Translations under genes and position numbers: made by a program
Notes under the pieces: generated by a model
Database searches by the model: none
The model's input: only the letters and a program-made list of their open reading frames with translations
What the model was told of the DNA's origin: nothing
Assembly (NCBI RefSeq): GCF_050753385.1
Contig: NZ_JBLZFZ010000027.1
Location: 1-64,000 of the forward strand
Origin: Pantanalinema rosaneae
GTDB lineage: Bacteria; Cyanobacteriota; Cyanobacteriia; Leptolyngbyales; Leptolyngbyaceae
Length of the DNA stretch: 64,000 bases
Reading direction: 5' to 3'
In this document: positions 8,594 through 18,600 of the stretch, piece by piece
How the letters are laid out: every line of letters begins with the position of its first letter
How positions within the stretch are numbered: the first letter of the stretch is position 1

Positions 8594-10480
8594 CTATATC
8601 TGAGGAACATACTGTTCTTTTTCAGGTATATCTGTATACTCAGCCACGATTCGGCGAAACTCTTCGCCATCGATCGTTTCCCGTTCAATCAACAGATCCA
8701 CCAAGCGGTCAATCACCGTCCGATTATCACGAATGAATGCCCGTGACATGTCGTAGCAGTGTTCGACGATCGAGCGCACTTGGGCATCAATCCGCGACGA
8801 AATTTCTTCGGAATATTCCGATCGCACCATCAAATCGCGGCCCAAGAACACTTCAGAAGACTGACCTTCTAGCGATAACGGTCCTAAATCTGACATGCCG
8901 AAGCGAGTCACCATTTGCCGCGCCATGTTGCTGACCTGTTGCAAGTCGTTGCCTGCCCCAGTCGTAACTTCGGCATCGCCAAATACCACTTCTTCCGCTG
9001 CGCGTCCGCCTAACGCCCCGGTGATCCGCGCCAAAATTTGGGAGCGAGAGATCAAGCTTTGTTCTTCGTTAGGAGTAAACCAGGTTAACCCCCGCGCCTG
9101 TCCCCGAGGCACCAGCGTCACTTTTTGTACCGGATCATGTTCCTTCAGCAGCGTCCCAACGATCGCATGTCCAATCTCGTGGTAGGCGATTAACCGCTTA
9201 CTCTTGCTATCGACTAAGGGCGTACCTTCCATCCCGGCAATCACGCGATCGACCGCATCATCGATTTCCAGCATCGTGATCGCTTCCTTGCGGCGGCGGG
9301 CAGTCAGAATAGCGGCTTCGTTCAACAAGTTAGCCAGATCTGCTCCAGAGAAGCCGGGAGTCCGACGGGCGATCGCTTCGAGGGAGATTTCGGGAGCCAG
9401 CTTTTTGTTGCGAGCATGGACTTTCAGCACATCCAGACGACCTTTAATGTCGGGCACATCCACGGTGATCTGGCGATCGAAACGACCGGGACGAAGCAGC
9501 GCTGCATCCAAGACATCGGGACGGTTGGTGGCGGCAATCACAATAATGCCCGTGTTACCCTCAAAGCCATCCATTTCCGTCAGCAATTGGTTCAGGGTTT
9601 GTTCCCGTTCATCGTTGCCGCCGCCGATGCCAGCCCCCCGTTGCCGACCCACCGCATCAATTTCATCAATGAAGATAATACAGGGCGCGTTTTCTTTGGC
9701 TTTCTTGAACAAATCCCGGACGCGAGAGGCACCTACCCCGACAAACATTTCCACAAACTCGGAACCGGAAATGCTGAAGAATGGTACGCCCGCTTCCCCC
9801 GCGATCGCTTTTGCCAGTAGGGTTTTCCCGGTTCCCGGCGGTCCAACTAACAGCACCCCTTTAGGAATCCGGGCACCAACGGCGGTAAAGCGTTCTGGCT
9901 TTTTCAGGAAAGTGACGACTTCTTGCAATTCTTCCTTGGCTTCCTCAATCCCAGCCACATCGTCAAACATCACCCCGGTTTTGGCTTCCATCTGGAACCG
10001 GGCGCGGGACTTGCCGAAGTTCATGGCTTGACCGGGACCACCGGGCACATTCCCCGATCGCCGGAACAAAAAGAACAAGCCACCAATCAGGAGAATGGGG
10101 AAAATTAAGTTACCCAACAGTCCCCAAATGGCACCGTCGTTACGGGCGGGATGAGAATCGAAGCTAATTCCTGCTTGTCTGAGTTTAGACACCACTTCCG
10201 GAGAATTACCGGGTAGATCAACCCGCAGACGCTGGAGGCGGTTGTCTAAATCTGGATCAACGGCTTCCACGATCGCCGTCCGTCCGCCGTCATACAGGTC
10301 AACGTTCACCACGCGATCGGTGTCCAAATATTCTAAAAACCGTCCGTAGGTCATGCGGGTGCTGGCAGTATTCCGACTCATATTCATTGGAGTGGCGGCA
10401 AATGACCCCTGCCAGACAAAGAACCCGATCACCAGGGCTGGCAGCGCCCAGAGCAGAACTGTTCTCCAAGAAAGTTTCAT
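8594..10480 (-). CDS. ftsH: ATP-dependent zinc metalloprotease FtsH (FtsH2-like)
   Basis: This is a hexameric membrane AAA+ protease of 628 residues. The N-terminus has a first membrane helix after MKLSWRTVLLWALP, a lumenal/periplasmic domain, and a second helix before FRRSGNVPGGPGQAMNFGKS. The AAA module has Walker A GPPGTGKT, Walker B IIFIDEIDAVG and the second region of homology NRPDVLDAALLRPGRFDRQ. The peptidase domain has the zinc motif HEIGH. The sequence closely resembles the cyanobacterial FtsH2 (slr0228-type) subunit that, with FtsH3, degrades damaged D1 during photosystem II repair; that role is inferred from family. It is monocistronic, with its own terminator. Confidence 0.95.
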   Translation of the reverse strand: MKLSWRTVLLWALPALVIGFFVWQGSFAATPMNMSRNTASTRMTYGRFLEYLDTDRVVNVDLYDGGRTAIVEAVDPDLDNRLQRLRVDLPGNSPEVVSKLRQAGISFDSHPARNDGAIWGLLGNLIFPILLIGGLFFLFRRSGNVPGGPGQAMNFGKSRARFQMEAKTGVMFDDVAGIEEAKEELQEVVTFLKKPERFTAVGARIPKGVLLVGPPGTGKTLLAKAIAGEAGVPFFSISGSEFVEMFVGVGASRVRDLFKKAKENAPCIIFIDEIDAVGRQRGAGIGGGNDEREQTLNQLLTEMDGFEGNTGIIVIAATNRPDVLDAALLRPGRFDRQITVDVPDIKGRLDVLKVHARNKKLAPEISLEAIARRTPGFSGADLANLLNEAAILTARRRKEAITMLEIDDAVDRVIAGMEGTPLVDSKSKRLIAYHEIGHAIVGTLLKEHDPVQKVTLVPRGQARGLTWFTPNEEQSLISRSQILARITGALGGRAAEEVVFGDAEVTTGAGNDLQQVSNMARQMVTRFGMSDLGPLSLEGQSSEVFLGRDLMVRSEYSEEISSRIDAQVRSIVEHCYDMSRAFIRDNRTVIDRLVDLLIERETIDGEEFRRIVAEYTDIPEKEQYVPQI

Positions 10481-10804
10481 AAACGAGCGTCCCCTCGATG
10501 CAGCTACAAAAATAAATCGCTTTAGATATGAATCGCTATGAAGCGACTTCTTTCAACCAGAACCGTGGCTCTAGCTGTCCTCCGTCACCATCTTCCTGGC
10601 GAATCACTCCCCTGCGGTGAGTAAAAACTCCCATACAACAAGAGGATCAAGCTGAAAGAGTAATGTTAATTAAATGTAACGTAATTATCAGGATCAGGGC
10701 AACTGAGCAGAGAGGTGTGCCTGATGGGAGGGTGAGGCAGGTGGGAAGGGTGAGGAGGATAGAGTGGCAGGGATGCTGCTGGAATCGGGAGTTTAATCCC
10801 CCAA
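10481..10804. other. Intergenic region upstream of ftsH
   Basis: About 320 bases without a supportable gene. It should hold the ftsH promoter (reading left). An AT-rich patch lies at about 10650-10690. A purine-only GGGAGGGTGAGG-type tract at about 10721-10760 resembles the complement of the low-complexity repeats at 21-57 and 25980-26028. The right edge merges into the terminator of the downstream minus-strand gene. Confidence 0.5.
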
Positions 10805-10830
10805 CAAAAAAGGGCGAGCTGGCTCACCCT
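10805..10830 (-). terminator. Intrinsic terminator of the secreted-protein gene
   Basis: Read leftward, the RNA forms a stem of AGGGTGAGC with GCTCGCCCT (one G.U pair) and a two-base loop, followed at once by six T. It lies 43 bases beyond the stop of the minus-strand gene at 10874. Confidence 0.75.
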
Positions 10831-10873
10831 GGATGTAACGGTTATAGGTAGCTGTTCTCAGAATTAGCAGTGG

Positions 10874-11374
10874 TTAGCGCTCTTCTACCACCCGCAGCGT
10901 GTAACCGGGGGCATTGTTTTTCTTGTAGGAACTTACCCAGATGGAGTAGTCTCCAGCCTGCCATTGCCCTGAGATGCCGGGATTGTTGCCGTCAAAGTCG
11001 TCGTTGCACCATACTCCACCGGGCCCTTTGATGATCAGAGCGGTATCTTCGTTGCTTTCGACTTGCAGGTTAAGAGCGTTGAAAAACTTGGTCAGCTTCA
11101 GGACGTGATTAGGAGTGCTGGAGACAAACCCAGAGCAGGGCCCGGTTTGAGTATCGCTTGTCCCGGCGATCGCGGTGGCAGCCACATCACCGCCCCCCAC
11201 GCCTTCGAGTTGCAACGGGTTCGGCGAAAACTGGGGCGCGATCGTCACCTTAGCGGGTTGGGAGAGGGCAACCTGAGACTGGGTGGCAAGACTGGTGAAA
11301 AGTGCGATTGCTGCGATCGCACACCACAATGGCGATCGACGGAAATTGAATCGACAGGGATTCATTTTGACCAT
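10874..11374 (-). CDS. Secreted hypothetical protein
   Basis: I cannot name this 166-residue protein. A signal peptide is clear (basic start, hydrophobic core LWCAIAAIALFTSLATQSQVALS). The mature part contains PCSGFVSSTPNHVLKLT, ALIIKGPGGVWCNDDFDGNNPGISGQW and AGDYSIWVSSY. This pattern resembles the beta-sandwich of pre-peptidase C-terminal (PPC) domains, where a small domain ends with GDY.IWV. Two cysteines in the mature part could form a disulfide. A second ATG three codons in (11365) is an equally good start. It has its own terminator and lies between ftsH and gltX on the same strand. Confidence 0.65.
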   Translation of the reverse strand: MVKMNPCRFNFRRSPLWCAIAAIALFTSLATQSQVALSQPAKVTIAPQFSPNPLQLEGVGGGDVAATAIAGTSDTQTGPCSGFVSSTPNHVLKLTKFFNALNLQVESNEDTALIIKGPGGVWCNDDFDGNNPGISGQWQAGDYSIWVSSYKKNNAPGYTLRVVEER

Positions 11375-11463
11375 GACTCATGCACAGTTGACTGTATGTG
11401 AATAGATGACGTTGGTAAAACCGCAGAGTTCCAGTAAGGTTGCAGTCTCAGGATTCCCAGTCC

Positions 11464-12912
11464 TTATTTTGCTACAGTCAGGGCTTTTTGTAACCGATCG
11501 CGATCCCAACCTTTTTGATGCAGGAGTAACCAGGACTGGATCAGATCAGGCCCACGGGTATCGCCAGTCAGGGCAACCCGCAGAATCGGTTTGAGTTGAC
11601 CTTCTTTCCGTCCCAGATCCTGAGCCACCTGTTTCAACAAAGCGGCGGCACTGGTTTCATCCAGGGATGCTTGCGGTTGGGTTGCTGCCAGAATACCCTG
11701 GACGATCGCACCTGAGCCATCCTGTTGCAGTTTTTTAGTCGCTTCTTCCGTAAATTCCACGTCGGCAACAAACAGATAGCGGCTCATGGCAACCGCATCC
11801 TCTAAGCGGGTCAGACTGGGGGCGATCAAGGCGGTTAATTGTTCCAACCACGATCGTTGCGCCGTCCAATCGGTGGTAAATCCAGCTTCTTGCCAGTAGG
11901 GAATTAGCAAATCGGTCAACTGATCGATCGGCATCGTATGGAGATACTGACTATTCAGCCAGTTGAGTTTATCCCAATCGAATTTGGCTCCAGCTTTGTT
12001 GACGCGATCGAAGCTAAAGGCTTGGGCAGCTTCCGATAGGTTGAAAATTTCGGTCATGCCTTCGGGGGGCGACCAGCCCAGCAGGGTCATATAGTTACCG
12101 ATCGCTTCGGGGGTGTAGCCCATACGGCGGAAGTCGGAAATGGAGGTGACACCATCCCGCTTAGACAGTTTGGCTCCGGCTTGATTCAGGATTAATGGAG
12201 TGTGACCAAATTGGGGGACGGTGGCTCCCAGGGCTTCATACAGCAGAATTTGCTTAGGAGTATTGCCGATGTGATCCTCACCCCGGATCACATGGCTGAT
12301 TTGCATATCAATGTCATCAACCACCACGACAAAGTTATACAGGGGTTGTCCAATGTCGTTGGCAGAAGCAGCCCGAGCGATCACCATATCGCCGCCTAAG
12401 TCCCGCCCTTTCCAGGTGACAGTGCCCCGGACTAAATCATTCCAGGCAATTTCGCGATCGTCATCGATTTTGAACCGAATCACCGCCGTTCGCCCTTCTG
12501 CCTCGAAAGCGGCTTGCTGTTCTGGGGTTAAAGTCCGATGGCGATTGTCGTAACGGGGAGCCTGCCCACGGGCTTTCTGGGCTTCCCGCATCGCGTCCAG
12601 TTCCTCTGGAGTATCGTAGGCGCGGTATGCCAACCCTTGATCGAGCAACGTTTGGATCTTGTCGCGGTAAGTTTCAAATCGTTGGGTTTGATAAATCGGA
12701 CCTTCATCCCAGGTTAGCCCTAACCAGGTCAGTCCTGCCAGAATGTTATCGGTATATTCGGGGCGCGATCGCTCCAAGTCGGTGTCTTCAATCCGGAGGA
12801 TAAATTTGCCGCCATTGTGACGAGCAAATAGCCAGTTAAACACCGCCGTCCGGGCAGTGCCGATGTGCAAATTTCCAGTCGGACTGGGAGCAATGCGAAC
12901 ACGAACAGTCAT
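11464..12912 (-). CDS. gltX: Glutamyl-tRNA synthetase
   Basis: This class I aminoacyl-tRNA synthetase charges tRNA(Glu) with glutamate, feeding both translation and, in cyanobacteria, tetrapyrrole synthesis through glutamyl-tRNA reductase. The HIGH motif is in PSPTGNLHIGTART at the start, the KMSKS equivalent is KLSKRDG, and the anticodon-binding helical domain occupies the last third. At 482 residues it is full length for the bacterial enzyme. The ATG at 12912 gives the standard MTVRVRIAPSPTG start. It is divergent from the adenylate cyclase gene across about 260 bases. Confidence 0.97.
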   Translation of the reverse strand: MTVRVRIAPSPTGNLHIGTARTAVFNWLFARHNGGKFILRIEDTDLERSRPEYTDNILAGLTWLGLTWDEGPIYQTQRFETYRDKIQTLLDQGLAYRAYDTPEELDAMREAQKARGQAPRYDNRHRTLTPEQQAAFEAEGRTAVIRFKIDDDREIAWNDLVRGTVTWKGRDLGGDMVIARAASANDIGQPLYNFVVVVDDIDMQISHVIRGEDHIGNTPKQILLYEALGATVPQFGHTPLILNQAGAKLSKRDGVTSISDFRRMGYTPEAIGNYMTLLGWSPPEGMTEIFNLSEAAQAFSFDRVNKAGAKFDWDKLNWLNSQYLHTMPIDQLTDLLIPYWQEAGFTTDWTAQRSWLEQLTALIAPSLTRLEDAVAMSRYLFVADVEFTEEATKKLQQDGSGAIVQGILAATQPQASLDETSAAALLKQVAQDLGRKEGQLKPILRVALTGDTRGPDLIQSWLLLHQKGWDRDRLQKALTVAK

Positions 12913-13172
12913 AAACCAAAGGATACGGGTAAACGTTTAACAAATAGGCAGAATTGCCCTGATCCATTCTCGCCTTTCAGCGCCGATCCGCAAACCTTAC
13001 TGGATCATTAAGGTTTTTATTGCTCAGACAGCTTAATCTTGATGGTACGTCGTTGGGCATAATAAGTGCGATCGCCAGAACTCCAGGGCCAGATCATTCC
13101 CCGCGATCGCATCTATCTAACGGCATGGTTCGGATTGACTGAATTTATTGTTCTATTACTCTAATTGCTGCT

Positions 13173-15353
13173 ATGGAAACTGCTCAGCGAGTTACTCAAA
13201 CTGCCCTGCGCCAGTTCCGCTTACGCACAACGTTGGTGGTGCCGTTTGTGGTACAGATTGTGGCAGCCGTCAGTTTAGTCGGGTGGCTATCATTTCGCAG
13301 TGGGCAGCAGGCTGTAACCGATTTGGCACAGCAATTACGCAGTGAAGTGACAGCGCGAGTGCGCGATCGGATTCGGATTTATGTGAGTGTGCCGCCGTTA
13401 GTCAATCGGGTGAATGCTGATGCGGTTGATCTGGGCATTCTGGATTTCCAAAATATTCAGGCAGCCGAACCGTATTTCTGGCGGCAGGTCTTGACCTATC
13501 AGGCGATCGGCTATGTCGGATTCGCCAATGAACAGGGGCAGTACAGTCGCGTGGGTTGGATCAATCGCTGGTCGCCATCGGAGCGTCCCCAGGTTGCCGA
13601 GCAATTAGAACTTGGTACAGGTAATTTGAATCTGTACGATCTGGATCCGCAGGGGAATCGGGTTCGGTTTGCCCAAAGTATTCCGAACTATGATGTCCGG
13701 CAACGTCCGTTTTACACCGCGATCGCCGGGTCACGAAAACCCGCTTGGAGTGAGATTTTTATTAATGTCACGAATCCCACACTGCAAATGAATGCGACGC
13801 AGCCGTACTACGATCGCGAGGGCAATTTGCTCGGGATTCTCACCTGCCAGATGAGTCTGAATCAGATTCGCGACTTTCTTAGCACCTTAAAAATTGGGCG
13901 CACCGGGCAAGTTTATATTGTGGAACCGACCGGGAATCTGGTGTCTACCTCGCTGAAGGATCAGCCACTGTGGAAAAAAGTTAAGGCAGATCTGGTGCGA
14001 GTGCGGGCGATCGATAGCCAGAATCCCTTAATGCAATCAAGCTTTACCTTTCTCAGTCAGCACTTCAATAAGCTGGAATCGATCCAACAGGACTATCAAT
14101 TAGACTTCGTGACGGCGGATGGACAGCGACAATTTTTGCAAGTTTCCCCATTTACGGATAAACATGGGCTGAACTGGTTGATTGTGGTTGCCATGCCGGA
14201 ATCGGATTTTATGGAGCAGATTATTATCAATACGCGGACGACCGTGTTGTTGTGTCTGCTGGCATTAGCCGTCGCGATCGTGGCTGGGTACTATGTGGCT
14301 CGCTGGATTAGTGGCAAAATTCTCAAGCTGGATCAGGCAGCACAGGCAGTCGCCAATGGCGATTTTGATCAGTCTGTGAAAGTGACGGGTGGGATTGCCA
14401 GTGTAATTGAGTTAGAAAATCTGGCAAGTTCGTTTAATAGCATGACGCGCCAACTCAAAACCTCCTTTGAAACCCTGGAACACCAACGGAATTCCTTCGC
14501 ACGATTTTTCCCGCCGGAGTATCTCAAGTTTTTGAAGAAAGCGGATGTTACCCATGTGGAACTGGGGGATCATGCCAGTAAAGAAATGGCAGTGATGTTT
14601 TCGGACATTCGCTCCTTTACGCCGATGGTAGAAAAAATGACTCCCCAGGAGAGTTTTAATTTTGTCAATGCTTACCTGGGATGGGTCAGTCCTGAGATCC
14701 GCAACTATAACGGGTTTGTGGTCAAATTTATGGGCGATGGCATGATGGCAGTGTTTCCCGATCGCGCCGACGATGCGATTCAAGCGGGGATTGCCCAATT
14801 CCGCCAATTGCAACAGTACAACCAGGAACGCGAAGCCCAGGGCTTACTGCCGATCTCGATCGGTATGGGCATTCACTTCGGGCATGTGATGGTGGGAATG
14901 GTGGGGGAAAACAATCGGGTGCAGGGCGATACGCTATCCGATAATGTCAATCTCACCTCCCGGCTGGAAGGCTTAACCAAGTTCTATGGCGTTTCGTTGC
15001 TGATTTCCGCCGATTTATTACAGCGATTGGCAGATCCCGATCGCTACCAGCTCCGATTTTTAGATCGGGTAATTGTCAAAGGTCGGAGTGAAGCGATCGC
15101 GATTTACGAAGTGCTGGATGCGGAAGTCGAAACGAATCGTCAATTAAAACTGCATACCCTGCCTGAGTTTAACCAGGGAGTGCAGCATTACCGTGACGGC
15201 AATTGGTTGGAAGCCCGTCAGTGCTTTGAGCAAGTATTAGGAATTAATCCATTGGATCGAACAGCCAGTTTATATCTGAAGCGAATTGATCAGTTGCGGG
15301 AGCAAGGAATTCCTGCTGACTGGAATGGAGTCTGGACATTCACCGAAAAATAA
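13173..15353 (+). CDS. Cache/HAMP receptor adenylate cyclase (class III)
   Basis: This membrane receptor makes cyclic AMP from ATP. In order it has a first membrane helix (about 22-42), a periplasmic double-Cache sensor (about 45-345), a second helix (about 352-372), a HAMP linker, a class III cyclase domain (about 465-650) and a short TPR-like tail. The cyclase motifs are complete: metal-binding Asp in FSDIRSFT, Lys before MGDGMMAVF plus its Asp, and the Asp in LSDNVNLTSRLE, a pattern favouring ATP over GTP. The ligand is unknown. Its first 75 residues closely match those of the next gene, a histidine kinase, so both receptors likely arose by duplication of the sensor half. Confidence 0.93.
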   Translation: METAQRVTQTALRQFRLRTTLVVPFVVQIVAAVSLVGWLSFRSGQQAVTDLAQQLRSEVTARVRDRIRIYVSVPPLVNRVNADAVDLGILDFQNIQAAEPYFWRQVLTYQAIGYVGFANEQGQYSRVGWINRWSPSERPQVAEQLELGTGNLNLYDLDPQGNRVRFAQSIPNYDVRQRPFYTAIAGSRKPAWSEIFINVTNPTLQMNATQPYYDREGNLLGILTCQMSLNQIRDFLSTLKIGRTGQVYIVEPTGNLVSTSLKDQPLWKKVKADLVRVRAIDSQNPLMQSSFTFLSQHFNKLESIQQDYQLDFVTADGQRQFLQVSPFTDKHGLNWLIVVAMPESDFMEQIIINTRTTVLLCLLALAVAIVAGYYVARWISGKILKLDQAAQAVANGDFDQSVKVTGGIASVIELENLASSFNSMTRQLKTSFETLEHQRNSFARFFPPEYLKFLKKADVTHVELGDHASKEMAVMFSDIRSFTPMVEKMTPQESFNFVNAYLGWVSPEIRNYNGFVVKFMGDGMMAVFPDRADDAIQAGIAQFRQLQQYNQEREAQGLLPISIGMGIHFGHVMVGMVGENNRVQGDTLSDNVNLTSRLEGLTKFYGVSLLISADLLQRLADPDRYQLRFLDRVIVKGRSEAIAIYEVLDAEVETNRQLKLHTLPEFNQGVQHYRDGNWLEARQCFEQVLGINPLDRTASLYLKRIDQLREQGIPADWNGVWTFTEK

Positions 15354-15455
15354 ATTGGCGTAGTGTGCTAACTAGAGAGTCTCGTCTTACGATCGTTCCA
15401 TGAATCAACAAATCATTTACGCAATGTGCGGCTTACTTGAGATGCCTGTAAACAG

Positions 15456-15536
15456 CCCTCACCCTCACCCATTAGGAGAGAGAACCAGAGCCTTCCAAAA
15501 GCCCTTCTCCCCAGGGAGAAGGGTTGGGATGAGGGA
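15456..15536. repeat. Dispersed dyad repeat in a 311-base intergenic gap
   Basis: Between the two receptor genes (15354-15664) there is no gene. The centre holds a CCCTCACCC...GGGATGAGGG element with a 10-bp perfect inner stem (15502-15511 with 15514-15523, two-base loop) and partly complementary arms. This form, CCCTCACCC outside and CTTCTCCC/GGGAGAAG inside, is a widespread cyanobacterial intergenic repeat. The rest of the gap, after 15537, is AT-rich and probably holds the kinase promoter. Confidence 0.65.
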
Positions 15537-15664
15537 AAATTAGTTGCACATCACGTCAATTTCATATTTTCAAAAAGTTAATTTACTCATAGGTAACAAT
15601 AAAATCTTATTCAAAAAACAAATTAATCAAATTTATTTATGCAGGCAGATAGCTATCGTTAAGC

Positions 15665-18600
15665 GTGACTACAAGTAGCTGGTTCCGACTTTTGCGTCAT
15701 CCAATTCCGCTCCGATTTGCTCTGGTCATTCCCTTTGTATTGCAAACTGTGGGAGTCGTAGCGCTGGTCGGTTATTTGTGCTATCGCAGTGGACACCAGG
15801 CAACGGCAGACCTGGCGAATCAGTTAATGCGAGAGACGGGCGATCGGGTTCACAACAATCTGGACTCGCACTTTTCCTTAATTGAGTCTGTCACTGAGAT
15901 GAATGCCGCCCTCGTCAAGCAAGGGATATTAGATGCTGACGATCTTGCCAGACTGCAAACCTACTTTGTCCAACAAACTCAAACATTTCCGGCCTTGAGT
16001 ATTGTTGGGGTAACGAATACAGCCGGGGATTTTATTTCGGTGCAGCGCTTGACTCCGGAGCGGATGGTAATTCGCAAAGTGGATACTACTGCCAGTCGCG
16101 GGTTTTATCGCTATTTTGCCGATCAAAACGGGGAGAATCTGCAACTACAAGATATTCGCACCGATTTTGATCCCCATAATGATCCGCCGGGAAATTCACT
16201 GTATAAAGCAATCCAGGCGACGCAAAACGACCAGTGGTATTTAATTGTCAGTTTGGCAAAGGGCAAAGATCGACCTGAAATCCACCTCTGCTATACTGCC
16301 CCATTGGTGAATGCCCAAAATCAATTTCTCGGGACGACCGGGGCGACGAACGCCTTGACGAAAGTGGGTGATTTTCTCGCCAATTTAAATATCAGTACCA
16401 ATGGACAGGTGTTTCTGCTGGAGCGCAACGGTCTGCTCATTGCGACTTCCACCGGAGAAGTGCCCTTCGAGCAACAACCCGAGCAAAACTTGGCTAAAAA
16501 CGTTAATGCTCATCGCCGCCGCCTCTCGGTCATCCATAGCCAAAATGCGATAACCCGCGCTACAGCCGATGTGTTACTCAACCAGAATCAGTCGTTTGAG
16601 CAGATTACCCAACCACAATCCTTACAGTTTACGGTCAACTCCGATCGCTACTTTGCCCAAGTGGTGCCATTCCGAGGCAAATTGGATTGGTTGATTGTGG
16701 TGGTGGTGCCCGAAGCTGATTTTATGGACGAAATCCACGCTAATCTGCGGCAGACGTTGCTATTGTCTGGTTTAGCGCTGGTCGTGGCGATCGCCTCAGG
16801 GTTAGCGATTGCCCACCACGTTTCAGTGCGGATTGTGCGGATGGAGCAAGCCAGTCAAACCCTGGCAGCCGGAGACTTGACCCAACAGTTGCCAACTGAT
16901 AGCTCGATCGCGGAAGTGCAAGGACTGGCAATGTCGTTTAATCGCATGGCAGACCAACTCCGGCAGTTGTTCCAGCGTCAGGTGGAGGCAGAAGCAACCC
17001 GCCAGAGCGAAGCCCGCTTCCAACAACTTGCGGCGGCTGTCCCCGGCATGATCTATACCTATGCTCAGTATGCCGATGGTGGCTACGGATTTGAGTATGT
17101 CAGTTCAGCCAGCCAGACGATTTTGGAACTGGAGCCAGCGCAAATTGTCGCAGACGTGAATACTGTTTTCGATCAAATCCATCCCGACGATCGCCCCAGC
17201 CATCGGGCTGCCGTCCTCCACAGTACCGCGACGCTGGAGCCGTTTACCTTTGCCTTCCGCAATATCACGCCATCTGGGCAACTGAAATGGCTGGAAGCAA
17301 ATTCTCGTCCCCTCCGCCAGGAGGATGGCACACTGGTCTGGTATGGCATTCTGTTAGATGTTAGCGATCGCAAGCAGCTAGAAGAGGCACTCCGCCGCTC
17401 TGAAGCCAAAATTAGAGCCATTCTGGATAGCACGATCGCGGCAATTGCCAGTATGCGAGTGTTTCAGGATGGTCACTGGCAAATTGACCATACCTCAGCG
17501 GGATGTGAACTCCTGTCGGGGTATACCTCGAAAGAGTTAGCCCAGGACAATACGCTATGGGTTAGTCGGATTGAACCAGACGATTGGCAGGCGATCGTCG
17601 CGCAAGTCTTTGCCAGTATCTTTGCCGAACAAACGGCTACCTATGAATATCGCTTTCGTTGTCAGGATGGTAGTCGGCGTTGGATTTCGCAAACCAATAA
17701 TTCCTGCTGGGATGCGGCGCAACAGTGCTGGGTCGTAACCGCCGTTTCAGTCGATATTACCGATCGCAAACAAGCCGAACAGGAACTACAACGGGCAAAA
17801 GAAGCCGCCGAAGCCGCGAATCAGGCGAAAAGCACCTTCCTGGCAAATATGAGTCATGAACTCCGGACACCCCTGAATGTGATCCTGGGGTTTACCCAAC
17901 TGCTCCAGCGTCATTCCCGCTCCACCGACGATCGCACCTATTTGCAACTGATCCAGACCAACGGGCAGCATTTGCTGAAGTTAATTAACCAAGTGTTGGA
18001 TTTAGCCAAAGTCGAGGCGGGAAAACTTACCCTGGAACAACAGCCCATTGATCTGTTCTCACAACTGCGATCGCTGCCGGATATGTTCGGCGATCGCTGC
18101 GATCGTCAAGGCTTGCAGTTTTATCTAGATATTCTGCCCGGTGTGCCGCAGTACATTGTGGCGGATGGGCAAAAGCTACATCAAGTATTGCTGAATCTCT
18201 TGAGTAATGCGATTAAGTTTACGGATGCTGGTAGTGTCACCCTGCGGGTTGAAGTGGTGGAATCGGCTAAAACATCACTGCTCCCAGCTTCAGACCACGA
18301 TCGCGAATCGCTCATCTGCTTGTTGTTTCAGGTGCAAGATACGGGTATTGGTATTGCCACTCAGGAATTAGAGCGAATCTTTGATGCCTTTAGTCAGACG
18401 GTGGCGGGTCAAACTGCTCAGGAAGGGACGGGATTAGGACTCACGATTAGTCGGCGGTTGGTGCAACTCATGGGCGGTGAACTGACGGTGGCTAGTGGGT
18501 TAGGGCAGGGGAGTACCTTTCAATTTACGCTCCCGGTGACACCGGAGATCGCCGCTCCCATCCCCGCCGCAGGGCGCGATCGCGTAGTCATTGGTCTAGC

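Noticed and set aside
9204..10031. 275-codon plus-strand frame opposite ftsH
   Set aside because: It is the mirror of the highly conserved AAA domain; no start signal and no protein-like features.
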